Below, in pieces: positions 8,839 through 17,687 of a stretch of 32,979 bases of DNA. Origin of the DNA: Synergistales bacterium 58_81 (GTDB lineage Bacteria > Synergistota > Synergistia > Synergistales > Thermovirgaceae); the NCBI GenBank assembly GCA_001509095.1, contig LGGV01000014.1, positions 1 to 32,979 of the forward strand. Reading direction: 5' to 3'. Each line of letters opens with the position of its first letter. Position 1 is the stretch's first letter. A model generated the notes under the pieces. The model had not been told where the DNA came from and did no database searches. It worked only from the letters and a program-made list of their open reading frames with translations. The position numbers and the translations under genes were made by a program.

Positions 8839-9729
8839 TCACCTCCCCGTGACCCCGAGCCTTTCGAGCTCAGAGAGGACTATGCCCCGCAGGTCCTCTC
8901 GCTTCAGGGCCATGCCCAGAGTGGCCCTCAGCCAGCTCTCCATGGTTCCGCAATCAAACCTCTCACCTTTGTACATGACCCCCCAGACGGGTTCATCCTC
9001 CGCCAGGGACCTGATCGCGTCGGTGAGCTGGATCTCCCCTCCGGCACCAAAGCCTGAATTCCTGAGGTGACGGAATATACCCGGTGAGAGCACGTACCGG
9101 CCCATCACGGCGTGCCGGCTCGGCTCACTGCCTGGTTCGGGCTTCTCTACTAGGTCCTCTATCCTGAAAACGCCGTCCTCGACCTGTTTACCCCTAATTA
9201 TCCCATATCTGAAGGTTTCCTCCGGAGGGACCTCTTCCAGGGCCACAACCGATCCACCAAGCCTCTGGTGGACCTGGACAAGCTGCCCGAGCACCGGGGG
9301 CGTCCCGGGAGGAGTTACCATTACGTCGTCAGGGAGGATCACACCAAAATAGCAGCCCCTGCAGAAAGGCTCCCCGCACAGGACCGCGTGACCCAGCCCT
9401 AGTGGTTCCGGCTGTCTGACGTAGGCGAAATCTGCCATCTGGCTTATCTCTCTTACAAGCCGTGCAGAATCTGCCTTGCCCTTTTCGATGAGTATCTGCT
9501 CGAGCTCTATGGACCTGTCAAAGTAGTCCTCGATAGCCCTCTTGCCCCTGCCTGTGACGAAGACGATCTCACCGCACCCTGATCGGACGGCCTCCTCGAC
9601 CCCGTACTGGATAAGGGGCCTGTCGATAAGGGGCAGCATCTCCTTGGGGATCTCCTTTGTGGCAGGCAGGAACCTGGTGCCCATTCCTGCGACGGGGAAG
9701 AGGCATTTCCTGACATCACTCACCGTCAA
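8839..9729 (-). CDS. galU: UTP--glucose-1-phosphate uridylyltransferase
   Basis: A protein of about 296 residues that makes UDP-glucose for envelope polysaccharides. The nucleotidyltransferase signature is clear: FPVAGMGTRFLPATKEIPKE at about 11-30, PLGLGHAVLCG near 109, ILPDDVM near 131, VEKPEPG near 195 and GEIQLTDAI near 234. The start is uncertain between TTG at 9729, which overlaps the glmM stop as TTGA and has GGGGAGG 9 bases upstream, and GTG at 9723, which has GAGGGG 8 bases upstream. The difference is two residues. It lies between glmM and the glmS ribozyme, an insertion relative to the Bacillus cdaA-cdaR-glmM-glmS order. Confidence 0.95.
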   Translation of the reverse strand: MTVSDVRKCLFPVAGMGTRFLPATKEIPKEMLPLIDRPLIQYGVEEAVRSGCGEIVFVTGRGKRAIEDYFDRSIELEQILIEKGKADSARLVREISQMADFAYVRQPEPLGLGHAVLCGEPFCRGCYFGVILPDDVMVTPPGTPPVLGQLVQVHQRLGGSVVALEEVPPEETFRYGIIRGKQVEDGVFRIEDLVEKPEPGSEPSRHAVMGRYVLSPGIFRHLRNSGFGAGGEIQLTDAIRSLAEDEPVWGVMYKGERFDCGTMESWLRATLGMALKREDLRGIVLSELERLGVTGR

Positions 9730-11132
9730 CGCCCCTCGCCTCCCCTGATATCACGGACAAGGGCTTCTTCGCCGCTTCTCCTTATCTCTTCGAAGAGCGC
9801 CTCTGATACGGCCCTCAATAATTGATCTTCCCGGGCTTCAACGAGGACACGCACGAGAGGTTCCGTGCCAGAGGGTCTGACAAGGACCCTGCCCAGTTCA
9901 CCCAGCTCCTGGCAGGCTCTTTCTATCGCCCCCTGCACCCCCGGGAGACCGAGAAAGGATTCCTTGTCAGTGGCATGGAAATTCTTCAAAACCTGTGGGT
10001 ACCTCCCGAACCTGTCCACCAGGGTGTTGATATCCTCCCCCAGCATTGAACATGCTGAAAGGAACAGAAGACCGGAGCTGAGCCCGTCGCCGGTGGGGAA
10101 GAAATCGCTGGCGATAACATGCCCCGACTGCTCCCCCCCGAGAGAAGATCCCGAGGATCTCATGGCATCGAGAACATACCTGTCGCCCACGGGGCAGCGT
10201 GTCAGGGGTATCCCGTCCTGGGCGAGCTTCTCCTCCAGGGCCTTGTTGCTCATCACCGTCGCCACCACGCCGTTCCCCAGCCTGCCCTCGCCGTGAAGCC
10301 ACCTTCCAAGGACCCAGAGGATGATATCTCCGTCGATGATCCTGCCTTTGGGATCGACGAAGAGAACCCTGTCAGCATCTCCGTCAAGGGCCATCCCCAG
10401 GGAATGTCCCCCCGAAAGGACCGCAGACGCCACGTTCTCCATGTGGATGACCCCGCAGCCGTCGTTGATGTTATTCCTTTCGGGTCTGTCGGATATGATG
10501 ACAGCCCTGTGGAAGCAGCGCCGGAAGACCATGGCTGCGGCCTCCGAAGCCGCCCCGTGGGAACAGTCGACCACGATGGAGAGCTCCGGGTCCACCCCGA
10601 AGCAGCAGGTCCTGACCACGTGTTCCGTATACTCCGAAAGGATCTCGGGCCTGGAAGCGACCGATCCCACTGACGAACCTGTGGGTCTCCAATCGTCGAA
10701 GACCACGTCAGCCAGATACTCCTCGATCTCAGCCTCGTCGTCATCGCTCAGTTTGCAGCCGTCCATTCCGAGGAACTTGATACCGTTGTATTCGAAGGGG
10801 TTATGGGAGGCACTTACAACTGCACCGCCGTCGCAGGATAGCCTTCTGACGACAAAGCTTACACCTGGAGTGGGGATCACACCCAGGGAGACCACTTCCG
10901 CTCCGGCGGAGAGAAATCCCGAGACAAGGGCCATTTCGATCATGGGACCTGAACGCCTTGTGTCCCTCCCGACTGCTATGACCGGACGGGACACTCCTCT
11001 TTCGATAAGGAAGAGTGCATAGGACCTGCCCAGGCGAAGCGCCATTTCGGGGGTCATGAGCCCCCGGTTGGCCACATCCCTGACGCCGTCGGTCCCGAAG
11101 AGACACCTGCATTTCCTGGAAGTTTCCTGCAT
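9726..11132 (-). CDS. glmM: Phosphoglucosamine mutase
   Basis: A 468-residue alpha-D-phosphohexomutase that converts glucosamine-6-phosphate to glucosamine-1-phosphate. Domain 1 carries the phosphoserine loop VSASHNPFEYNGIKF with the active Ser at 109. The metal loop DGDADR lies at 250-255 in domain 2, the sugar-binding loop GGEQSGH near 334 in domain 3, and the phosphate-binding RPSGTEPLVR near 427 in domain 4. The ATG at 11132 has GAGGTG 6 bases upstream. It follows cdaR by 28 bases. In Bacillus and Listeria, GlmM binds CdaA and inhibits it, so this order suggests the same link here. Confidence 0.97.
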   Translation of the reverse strand: MQETSRKCRCLFGTDGVRDVANRGLMTPEMALRLGRSYALFLIERGVSRPVIAVGRDTRRSGPMIEMALVSGFLSAGAEVVSLGVIPTPGVSFVVRRLSCDGGAVVSASHNPFEYNGIKFLGMDGCKLSDDDEAEIEEYLADVVFDDWRPTGSSVGSVASRPEILSEYTEHVVRTCCFGVDPELSIVVDCSHGAASEAAAMVFRRCFHRAVIISDRPERNNINDGCGVIHMENVASAVLSGGHSLGMALDGDADRVLFVDPKGRIIDGDIILWVLGRWLHGEGRLGNGVVATVMSNKALEEKLAQDGIPLTRCPVGDRYVLDAMRSSGSSLGGEQSGHVIASDFFPTGDGLSSGLLFLSACSMLGEDINTLVDRFGRYPQVLKNFHATDKESFLGLPGVQGAIERACQELGELGRVLVRPSGTEPLVRVLVEAREDQLLRAVSEALFEEIRRSGEEALVRDIRGGEGR

Positions 11133-11160
11133 CGGAACACCTCTTTCCCAGCGCCCGGAC

Positions 11161-12372
11161 TTACTCCGTCAGCGCATAGACAGTTACATTGGGTGGATCT
11201 ATATCGGCCAGCGAGACCCCCTTGGCACGTAGGGTGGTCTTGACGGGTACGGTGATCTTCTGGGAGACCAGGTTCGTTACATCCACGTAGACATCGATCG
11301 GACTCCCCTTGGCCTCGGCTGCATCAAGGTCTGACGGTGATCCTTCAAGGATCACGCTGACCTCGGAAGGTTCGACCCTCCAGCCGGGGTATACGCTTCT
11401 TCCGGAAAGCCTGACGGGCACCTTCGTGAAAAGTCTCCTTTCGGTCCTTTCTGCAAGCAGGATCCTCACTCGTACCGATGGGTCTTCTACAACCTGAACA
11501 TCCTCGGCGAGATCTTCAACCATAACGACCCTGGTAACGTCCGCCGAAAGTCCCGTGATGTCAATGGGACCGAGAAAGATCTGGTCAATCCTTTCGATAG
11601 ACTCAAGAGGCCCCTGGATCGTCAGCTCCGGGGGGTCCACGACCACGGCTTCCACCTGGAAATCCTTCCCCGGATCGCCCTTCAGCTCTACCCTGACCGG
11701 AACAGCCCTCCTGGGGAAACCCCTTACCAGCCTGAAAGAGAGATCCGCCTCGGAAGGTTCTATCATAAAGGGAGTTCTCTGGTCTCTGTCGGCGGACGAC
11801 ACAACCGGCAGGGTTAGATCCTTCTCCTGGAGCAGCTGTTCCAGGGTTGGGGCCACCCATACATTCTCTAGGGAGGAGAGCAAATGTTCAGGCCCCTTGA
11901 CGGTGACCTCCACGGGATCGATCCTATGCTCTTCAAGCCGGTATCCGGGGGGGAGGCCATCGGGCACAAGCATCCTGACAGGCAGCACCCTGGAAGCCAG
12001 TCGGATGAGGTTAAGATCGACGAAGGGCGGAGATACCTCGACCAGCCTCAGTCCGGAGGGAAGTATCACCTGAACAGGCCTGCGATGGGATCCAGGCCCC
12101 AGTCCCTTGAGGTCTATCTGGGACGCGATGGTTCCCGTCAGAGAGAAGGCCGTCTCTCTGGTTCCCGATACCTGGATGTCCACTTCACGGACCCCGCTGG
12201 ATACGGACATGTCGACAGGAACGTTGAGGAACTCGAGAGGTACCGTAACGGTCCTAACGACCTCGGTGCCCCGGTCAGAGGCCAGGTAGAACCAGACCAG
12301 GACAGCCACCAGAACTGAAACCACCTTGAGGAAGAGCTTGGATGACAGGAGACGGTCAATCGATCTCATCAT
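11161..12372 (-). CDS. cdaR: CdaR-type regulator of diadenylate cyclase, YbbR repeats
   Basis: A 403-residue membrane-anchored extracytoplasmic protein. One transmembrane segment (about 13-31) follows a short basic N terminus. The rest is a series of YbbR-like beta-rich repeats, each with a PP..V.L..... or PSEVSV-type edge; I see about four, starting near residues 38, 125, 225 and 310. In Firmicutes this protein modulates CdaA, encoded just upstream. The start is the ATG at 12372, with GGAGGGG 8 bases upstream, overlapping the end of cdaA by 17 bases. An ATG follows directly at 12369 and is an equal alternative. Confidence 0.9.
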   Translation of the reverse strand: MMRSIDRLLSSKLFLKVVSVLVAVLVWFYLASDRGTEVVRTVTVPLEFLNVPVDMSVSSGVREVDIQVSGTRETAFSLTGTIASQIDLKGLGPGSHRRPVQVILPSGLRLVEVSPPFVDLNLIRLASRVLPVRMLVPDGLPPGYRLEEHRIDPVEVTVKGPEHLLSSLENVWVAPTLEQLLQEKDLTLPVVSSADRDQRTPFMIEPSEADLSFRLVRGFPRRAVPVRVELKGDPGKDFQVEAVVVDPPELTIQGPLESIERIDQIFLGPIDITGLSADVTRVVMVEDLAEDVQVVEDPSVRVRILLAERTERRLFTKVPVRLSGRSVYPGWRVEPSEVSVILEGSPSDLDAAEAKGSPIDVYVDVTNLVSQKITVPVKTTLRAKGVSLADIDPPNVTVYALTE

Positions 12373-13201
12373 TCTCGGTGCCCCTCCCTGAAAAGACTGA
12401 CCCCAGCCTCTCCCTGACGACCTCCATGGCCGATCCCGTACCTGTCGCCTGGGTGAAGTAGTGCATGAGGAGCCTTCTTATCTGCCCCTCCTTCAGCTCC
12501 CTTGAAAGATGGCCGTTGATCGCAAGGGCGATCTCTCCCCGCTCCTCGGAGACTACGAGCGCCATGGCATCGGAGACCTCCGTTACGCCAAGGGCGGCAC
12601 GGTGCCGGGTCCCTATCCACCTTGAAAGGTTGCTGTTCTCCGTCAGGGGCAGGTAACACGCGGCGGCGATAACTCTCTGCCTGTCAAGAATGGTCGCACC
12701 GTCGTGGAGGGGGTTCCCCGGCCAGAAGATGGAGACCAGAAGGTCCTGGGATATCTCCCCCCCTATCTGGACGGCGGACCTCCATATATCCTTCAGGCCG
12801 GTGTCCTTCTGGAAGACCAAGATGGCCCCTATCTTCCTGCTCTGAAGGAAGAGGAGGGCCCTGGTTATCTCGTCGGTCAGCTGGGCCGCCCTCTCCTCTG
12901 CCTGACGGCGCCTCCAGATGTTGCCCCGTCCGAGCTCCTCGAGCATCCTCCTTATCTCGGGCTGGAAGACTATGGGGATGGCTATGATGAAGACCCCCAG
13001 CATCCTTCCCAGTATCCATGAGAGCGCGGTGAGCTTCATCAGCCTTGCAGTTGCGAAGAGGAGGCCGATGACGAAAAGCCCCTTAACAAGCTGCATGGCA
13101 CGGGTGTCCACAAGCAGGAGGAGCAGCCTGTAGACAATAAATGCGATTATCGCTATATCAATGAAATCCAGCCAGCGTATGGACTCAAGGATCCCGGACA
13201 A
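12356..13201 (-). CDS. cdaA: Diadenylate cyclase CdaA
   Basis: A 281-residue membrane enzyme that makes c-di-AMP from two ATP. Three hydrophobic segments are visible (about 13-30, 39-56 and 61-79). The cytoplasmic DAC domain follows (about 95-245), with both signature motifs: LHDGAT (DGA at 167-169) and GTRHRAALG (RHR at 199-201). The start codon is TTG at 13201; it has AGGAG 7 bases upstream, and no ATG or GTG in frame fits as well. The N terminus matches the CdaA family, so the TTG start is favoured. It is followed by overlapping cdaR and by glmM, the classical c-di-AMP cluster. Confidence 0.95.
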   Translation of the reverse strand: MSGILESIRWLDFIDIAIIAFIVYRLLLLLVDTRAMQLVKGLFVIGLLFATARLMKLTALSWILGRMLGVFIIAIPIVFQPEIRRMLEELGRGNIWRRRQAEERAAQLTDEITRALLFLQSRKIGAILVFQKDTGLKDIWRSAVQIGGEISQDLLVSIFWPGNPLHDGATILDRQRVIAAACYLPLTENSNLSRWIGTRHRAALGVTEVSDAMALVVSEERGEIALAINGHLSRELKEGQIRRLLMHYFTQATGTGSAMEVVRERLGSVFSGRGTENDEID

Positions 13202-13219
13202 GCTATCACTCCTGACAGT

Positions 13220-14293
13220 TCAGCTGTTTATGATCCTTGTTCTGACATAGGGCGAAGTTGTGGCAGCCAGAACGGCACCGTAATCCGGAACGAAGGATAT
13301 AGTATCACCCGGTTCAAGGGAACCCCTGAGATCTTCTGCGTCGAGGGTCAGATGATCGCTGGAGGCCCCGATCACGGACAGCCCCTCATCGATAGGGGTA
13401 AGCCCCTCAGGTCTCACATCCTGACGTCCCATTGCGACAATGGCCCGTCTTCTCACTCCCCTGTCCTTGAAGATCTGGACGTTCCCGAAGGCATCGGTCC
13501 CGGTCTCTCCGATGGGCATGGTTGGTTTTCTCCTGACCTCTACCACCTCGGCCGTTATCCTTATGGCGTCATTTCGCAGGTATGGGATAACCCTGCTCCT
13601 GGTAATATCTGTCCCCAGAAGTATACCTTCACCCACTCTCAGCTGGTTGACCCCCTCGGGGACAATACCCTTCTCCACCAGCATCAGCGAGGACGTCGCG
13701 CCTCCTGATACAACTTCCAGCGGGCATTCCAGGAACGAGGAGAGCTCCTCCCCGGTCTTGACAAGGAGAGACAGGTTCGTCTCAGTAGGGAGTACCCCCG
13801 AAAGACATCCAAAGTTGCCCCCCACCCCCAGGCACCGTACCCTGTGGCAATGTCTTATCGCCTCTGCCATCTCTTCAACGCCGTCGGGCCAAACACCCTC
13901 GCGTAGATCGCCAAGGTCCACCATAACTATGATGCCTACCTCTGTCCCGGCTTCCCTGCAAGCCCTGTCAAGCATCAGAACCGAGCCCGGCATGGAGACC
14001 AGGCAACAATCGGCTGTCTCCGCCACTTCGTCCATCTCTCCAGGCATGGGGATCCGAAGAAGCATCATGGGGTTCCTGAACCCGAAAAGACGGAGTTTCC
14101 GGATATTGTCTACACGGCTGTCGGCCAGCCCTTGACAACCCCCTTCAAGCATCGCCGACGCCACTGCCGGATGGGCGCTGACGCCCTTGGTGACACCCCA
14201 GACGTGTATGCCCTTGTCTGCACAGAGTTTGACCACTGTTTCGGTGTTTTTAGATATAACTGCCGTATTGATGCAGATCTCCGGATACCTCAT
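13220..14293 (-). CDS. Ornithine/alanine racemase family PLP enzyme
   Basis: A 357-residue PLP fold-type III enzyme related to clostridial ornithine racemase (Orr) and alanine racemase. The N terminus MRYPEICINTAVISKN and the PLP loop WGVTKGVSAHP place the Schiff-base lysine at Lys36. LADSRVDNIRKLR, VDLGDLREGVWP, GGNFGC and LRVGEGILLG follow in family order. The substrate (ornithine, alanine or other) cannot be decided from sequence. The ATG at 14293 is preferred; an in-frame TTG at 14299 has a slightly better spaced GGGGCGG and would add two residues. It stands 18 bases before cdaA, in a cluster for wall precursors, so a role in D-amino-acid supply is plausible but inferred. Confidence 0.85.
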   Translation of the reverse strand: MRYPEICINTAVISKNTETVVKLCADKGIHVWGVTKGVSAHPAVASAMLEGGCQGLADSRVDNIRKLRLFGFRNPMMLLRIPMPGEMDEVAETADCCLVSMPGSVLMLDRACREAGTEVGIIVMVDLGDLREGVWPDGVEEMAEAIRHCHRVRCLGVGGNFGCLSGVLPTETNLSLLVKTGEELSSFLECPLEVVSGGATSSLMLVEKGIVPEGVNQLRVGEGILLGTDITRSRVIPYLRNDAIRITAEVVEVRRKPTMPIGETGTDAFGNVQIFKDRGVRRRAIVAMGRQDVRPEGLTPIDEGLSVIGASSDHLTLDAEDLRGSLEPGDTISFVPDYGAVLAATTSPYVRTRIINS

Positions 14294-14345
14294 GGCCAAC
14301 TGTACCGCCCCGCTTTCCTGACTTTCATTTCACTAACATTCTCAC

Positions 14346-15188
14346 TCAATGGCCCCTCATTTTTCTGAGAAGGGCGATATTCCCCTCGTCACCGGGCCCG
14401 CCCTTCGGGGTCTCGAGCAGGCACGGGGTGTCCTCCCACCTTGGATCGGAGACAATGCAGGAGAAGAGCTCTGCGCCGATGAATCCTTCCCCGATATGTT
14501 GGTGCCTGTCCCGCCGGCTTCCCATCTCCGTACGGGAGTCGTTGAGGTGCCAGCATCCGATCCTTTCCAGTCCAATATGCCTCTCCACGGACCTGACGAG
14601 CCGATCGTAGGACGAGCGGCCCCGCAGCTCGTGACCCCCGGCGAAGAGGTGGCACGTATCGAGGCACACCCCGATACGAGAGATATCGCCTACCCTGTCA
14701 AGTATCCATGCCAGGTCCTCTATTGTCGAGCCGATGGAGTGGCCCTGGCCCGACATGGTCTCCAGAAGAACCCTGGCTCTCGTTCCCGGTGTCCGCTCGA
14801 TGGCCCGCATCAACCCTTTGGCCACCATTTCTCTTCCGTTGTCCAGTCCATCCCCCAGGTGAGATCCCGGGTGCAGTACCAGGTCATCGATACCCAAAGT
14901 TTCACATCGGGCGATCTCTTCCACCAGGGCAACGATGCTTTTTTCCCTGGTTTCCCTAACCGACGCCAGGTTAAGAAGATAGGACCCATGGGCGACCACC
15001 TTCCTGATGCTGCTCTTCGCCCATGCAGCCATGAACCTCGTCGCCGCCGGCTCCGGTATGGGGGAGGCCCGCCACTGGAGCTGGTTCTTGGTGAAGATCT
15101 GAATGGCCTCGCAGCCCAGGGCTTCTCCTCTTTCGACGGCTTTCCACAGCCCGCCGGCAACAGAGACGTGGGTACCGATCAGGGACAT
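14346..15188 (-). CDS. nfo: Endonuclease IV (AP endonuclease)
   Basis: A 280-residue zinc-dependent DNA repair enzyme that cuts the backbone at abasic sites. The TIM-barrel signatures are present: IGTHVSVAGGLWKAV at the N terminus, QIFTKNQLQW, VAHGSYLLNLAS, LVLHPGSHLGDG, LLETMSGQG, IGVCLDTCHLFAGG and WHLNDSRTEMGSRRDRHQHI, which together supply the His, Glu and Asp ligands of three zinc ions. The ATG at 15188 overlaps the end of the NUDIX gene by 10 bases. A longer in-frame start lies inside that gene and would add 24 Gly- and Pro-rich residues of no family match. Co-transcription with the NUDIX gene is likely. Confidence 0.96.
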   Translation of the reverse strand: MSLIGTHVSVAGGLWKAVERGEALGCEAIQIFTKNQLQWRASPIPEPAATRFMAAWAKSSIRKVVAHGSYLLNLASVRETREKSIVALVEEIARCETLGIDDLVLHPGSHLGDGLDNGREMVAKGLMRAIERTPGTRARVLLETMSGQGHSIGSTIEDLAWILDRVGDISRIGVCLDTCHLFAGGHELRGRSSYDRLVRSVERHIGLERIGCWHLNDSRTEMGSRRDRHQHIGEGFIGAELFSCIVSDPRWEDTPCLLETPKGGPGDEGNIALLRKMRGH

Positions 15189-15808
15189 CGGGATCCCTTC
15201 ATCTCCCCGTCCTCCAGGGTCCGGATAAGGTTGAGGATTATCCAGGCCGTCGCCCCCCATATGTTCACTCCGTCGCCGATCCGGAAAACAGGGTAGCTCA
15301 GGACCTTCCCCCTCCTGATAAAGTTCTCCATGACGGGAGTCCGTTCCAATTCCTTCAGGGGAACTTCCAGAACGCTCTTCACTTCGTGACTGTCCGGCGA
15401 CAGGTCACCAGGAACCACGCCGGAGGGTATCAGTCCTACCACAGGGAATAGAGAAAAATCGCTCGAATAGGCCCTGACCTCTGGCAGTGTGCCGACTATC
15501 TCCACTCTCTCCCCGGGGATCCCCGTCTCCTCGGTGAATTCCCTGAGCGCGGTGTCCACTGGCCCCCTGTCCCCCTTCTCCATGGCACCCCCGGGAAAGG
15601 CTATCTGTCCCGGATGTCTTCTCAGAGAAGCTGACCGCTCCAGCAGAAGAAGGAATAGTTCACCATTCCTCGGGAAGACTGGAACAAGCACGGCGCTCTT
15701 TCTTCCAGGAGTACCTGAAAGGTCCTTCCAATCCCTGTCGATATCCGAGGAGGGTATTTTTGAAAGAACGTACCGGAGCCCTGCGGCCCCTTCCCGATCA
15801 TTTGCCAT
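15179..15808 (-). CDS. NUDIX hydrolase, CoA-pyrophosphatase-like (NudL type)
   Basis: A protein of about 209 residues. LLLERSASLRRHPGQIAFPG followed by ALREFTEETGI combines the CoA-type NUDIX motif with the NUDIX box, and VVGLIPSGV further on is also typical of the NudL group. Known members hydrolyse CoA or its derivatives to 3',5'-ADP and phosphopantetheine; substrate here is inferred. The ATG at 15808 overlaps the pyk stop by 11 bases. Its ribosome site is weak (GGGGGATGG about 15 bases upstream), so translation may depend on coupling. A longer in-frame version would add 17 residues. Confidence 0.9.
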   Translation of the reverse strand: MANDREGAAGLRYVLSKIPSSDIDRDWKDLSGTPGRKSAVLVPVFPRNGELFLLLLERSASLRRHPGQIAFPGGAMEKGDRGPVDTALREFTEETGIPGERVEIVGTLPEVRAYSSDFSLFPVVGLIPSGVVPGDLSPDSHEVKSVLEVPLKELERTPVMENFIRRGKVLSYPVFRIGDGVNIWGATAWIILNLIRTLEDGEMKGSRCP

Positions 15809-17396
15809 CGGAATGGAGCCTGACCATCCCCCGTAGCACGACCCCGCGCCTTCCGTCAACGGTCACGATCATGCCATCTTCCAGTACGGAGATCGCATCG
15901 GCGGCGGAAACAATGCAGGGGATCCGGAGTTCAAGGCATACAATCGCGGCATGACTCGTCAGGCCGCCCTCCTCGCATATGACGGCGGAGGCCTTCCTCA
16001 TGGCCGGTACGTAATCCTTGTCGGTCTGCCTCGTCACCAGGATGGCTCCGTCCTTCATCTTGCCATCGGCCTCAAGGGCCGAGAGGGCCTTCACGACTTC
16101 GCCCGAGGCATCTCTCTTGAGAAGGGAGAGCCCCTTCAGGAGTATCTTCGCCACTGTAAGGACCTGTATCGAGTTCGTGGTCCCGGGGCTGCCGATGGGA
16201 TACCCAGCCGTGGCAACCACCATGTCCCCCTCCCTGAGAAAGGTCCCCTTCCGGGCTATCTCGATGGCCGACGTAAGGGCTGTCTCCAGGTCCTTCTCCC
16301 TTGGGACGAGGAGGGGTTCCACACCCCAGACCAGGGTCAGGTACCTCAATGTCTCTTGGTGGGGTGTTGCCCCTATTATGGGGGCTCCTGGCCTGTATTT
16401 GCTGACCATCTGGGCCGTAACACCGCTCTGGGTCAGAGAGAGGACCGCCTGGGCCTTCATCTGGTCCGAGATCATTCCCGCGGCCTTGCTGACCGCGTCG
16501 GGTATCCCCGGAGCGCCGGTCTGGAGCGGGACAGCCCTTCTCCAGGGAGACTCCCCCTCCTCGGTTTTCCTGATGATCCTTGACATGGTCTCCACCGACA
16601 GCACAGGGTGAGCGCCGTTGGCTGTCTCTCCGGAGAGCATAAGGGCGTCGGCCCCGTCAAGAACGGCATTGGCAACATCACTTGCTTCGGCCCTGGTGGC
16701 CCTCACGTTCCTTATCATTGAATCCAGCATCTGGGTGGCGACAATGACGGGTTTCCCGTGGAGGCGGCACCTGTCGATGATCATCTTCTGCACCAGAGGG
16801 ACTTCCTCCAGGGGTATCTCCACCCCCAGGTCGCCTCTGGCCACCATCATGCCGTCCACTACCTCGATTATCTCCTCTATGTTATCCACTGCCTCGCGGG
16901 TCTCGATCTTTGCGATTATCCTCAGGGTGCCCCCTATCTCCTCCAGCACCCGGCGGACCTCCATGATGTCGGACCTGTTGCGGACAAAAGAGAGGGCTAT
17001 CAGGTCCATCTTCCTCTCCAGGGCCCAACGGACGTCATCGACATCGCGGGGAGTAAGGATGGGGAGCGAAGTCTTCGCTCCAGGTACGGAGACACCCTTC
17101 CTTTCGCCCAGCTCACCGCCGACGTTGACCCGACAGATGATATCCTTCCCTGCGACCTTTTCGACAGTGAGGTGAAGGGTACCGTCGTCTATGAAGAGCG
17201 CCTGCCCCGGGGCGACCTCACAGGACAGACCCGGGTGGCTTATCCAGACCCTGGATGCGTCCCCCTCCTCGACAGGTTCCCCGTGGCTAAAGTTCAGGCG
17301 GGCCACATCCATGCCCGCCTGAACCATCCTTTTCAGAACCTCGTATTCTTCGCAGGCTGGCCCAAGGGTACAGACGATCTTAGCTCGTTTCTTCAT
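15798..17396 (-). CDS. pyk: Pyruvate kinase with C-terminal PEP-utiliser-like domain, lacking part of its core
   Basis: A 532-residue protein of the pyruvate kinase family (PEP + ADP to pyruvate + ATP). Present are [17 protein letters not shown] (35-39), the AKIE substrate loop, [21 protein letters not shown] and a C-terminal phosphohistidine-type domain with GGLTSHAAI, as in the Geobacillus enzyme of about 587 residues. The length deficit is explained by one internal gap. FSHG is followed almost directly by B-domain sequence ([14 protein letters not shown]), so the helix-strand unit ending in the normally invariant DTKGPEIRTG is absent, including an Asp-Thr pair that binds potassium. The frame is intact. 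Activity is therefore doubtful. The start is ATG at 17396 or GTG at 17408; both overlap mtrB. Confidence 0.88.
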   Translation of the reverse strand: MKKRAKIVCTLGPACEEYEVLKRMVQAGMDVARLNFSHGEPVEEGDASRVWISHPGLSCEVAPGQALFIDDGTLHLTVEKVAGKDIICRVNVGGELGERKGVSVPGAKTSLPILTPRDVDDVRWALERKMDLIALSFVRNRSDIMEVRRVLEEIGGTLRIIAKIETREAVDNIEEIIEVVDGMMVARGDLGVEIPLEEVPLVQKMIIDRCRLHGKPVIVATQMLDSMIRNVRATRAEASDVANAVLDGADALMLSGETANGAHPVLSVETMSRIIRKTEEGESPWRRAVPLQTGAPGIPDAVSKAAGMISDQMKAQAVLSLTQSGVTAQMVSKYRPGAPIIGATPHQETLRYLTLVWGVEPLLVPREKDLETALTSAIEIARKGTFLREGDMVVATAGYPIGSPGTTNSIQVLTVAKILLKGLSLLKRDASGEVVKALSALEADGKMKDGAILVTRQTDKDYVPAMRKASAVICEEGGLTSHAAIVCLELRIPCIVSAADAISVLEDGMIVTVDGRRGVVLRGMVRLHSDGK

Positions 17397-17640
17397 TCCT
17401 TTTCCCACTTTCGACAGCCCCGTGGGCTGTAAGAATTAGGGCCTTCCCCCTGATCTTCATGGCTGAGGTGAACTCAGTGAACTGGGCTATCCAGACCTCA
17501 CCGGCATCGAGCTTCTCCGAGTGGGCGAACTTCGTCTCCTGACCTCTCGTCATACCTATCACCGAGACCCCGTTCTCCAGAGCCTTAACGACAATGAAAT
17601 CAGAAAGGATCGAAGGCTTACCATTATTCTCCGCGCGCAT
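17380..17640 (-). CDS. mtrB: TRAP family tryptophan-activated RNA-binding attenuation protein
   Basis: An 86-residue protein closely resembling Bacillus MtrB along its full length: [20 protein letters not shown] and [20 protein letters not shown] are near-identical to the Bacillus protein. The tryptophan-pocket residues Thr31, Gly33 and Thr36 are in place. The RNA-binding Lys-Lys-Arg set is also present: Lys43 in SEKLD, and Lys62 and Arg64 in MKIRG. Known members form 11-mer rings that, with tryptophan bound, wrap RNA with repeated (G/U)AG triplets and control trp genes. The ATG has AGGAG 5 bases upstream. It lies 47 bases after dnaE and overlaps pyk; no trp gene is in the window, so its targets are unknown. 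Confidence 0.95.
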   Translation of the reverse strand: MRAENNGKPSILSDFIVVKALENGVSVIGMTRGQETKFAHSEKLDAGEVWIAQFTEFTSAMKIRGKALILTAHGAVESGKRNEETS

Positions 17641-17687
17641 TTCCTCTCCTCCTCAGTGCCCTTGACAAAGGGGCTACCTACCCTATT

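Noticed and set aside
14349-15296. Open frame of 315 codons on the plus strand opposite nfo
   Set aside because: Antisense shadow of a clear endonuclease IV gene with no motif or ribosome site.
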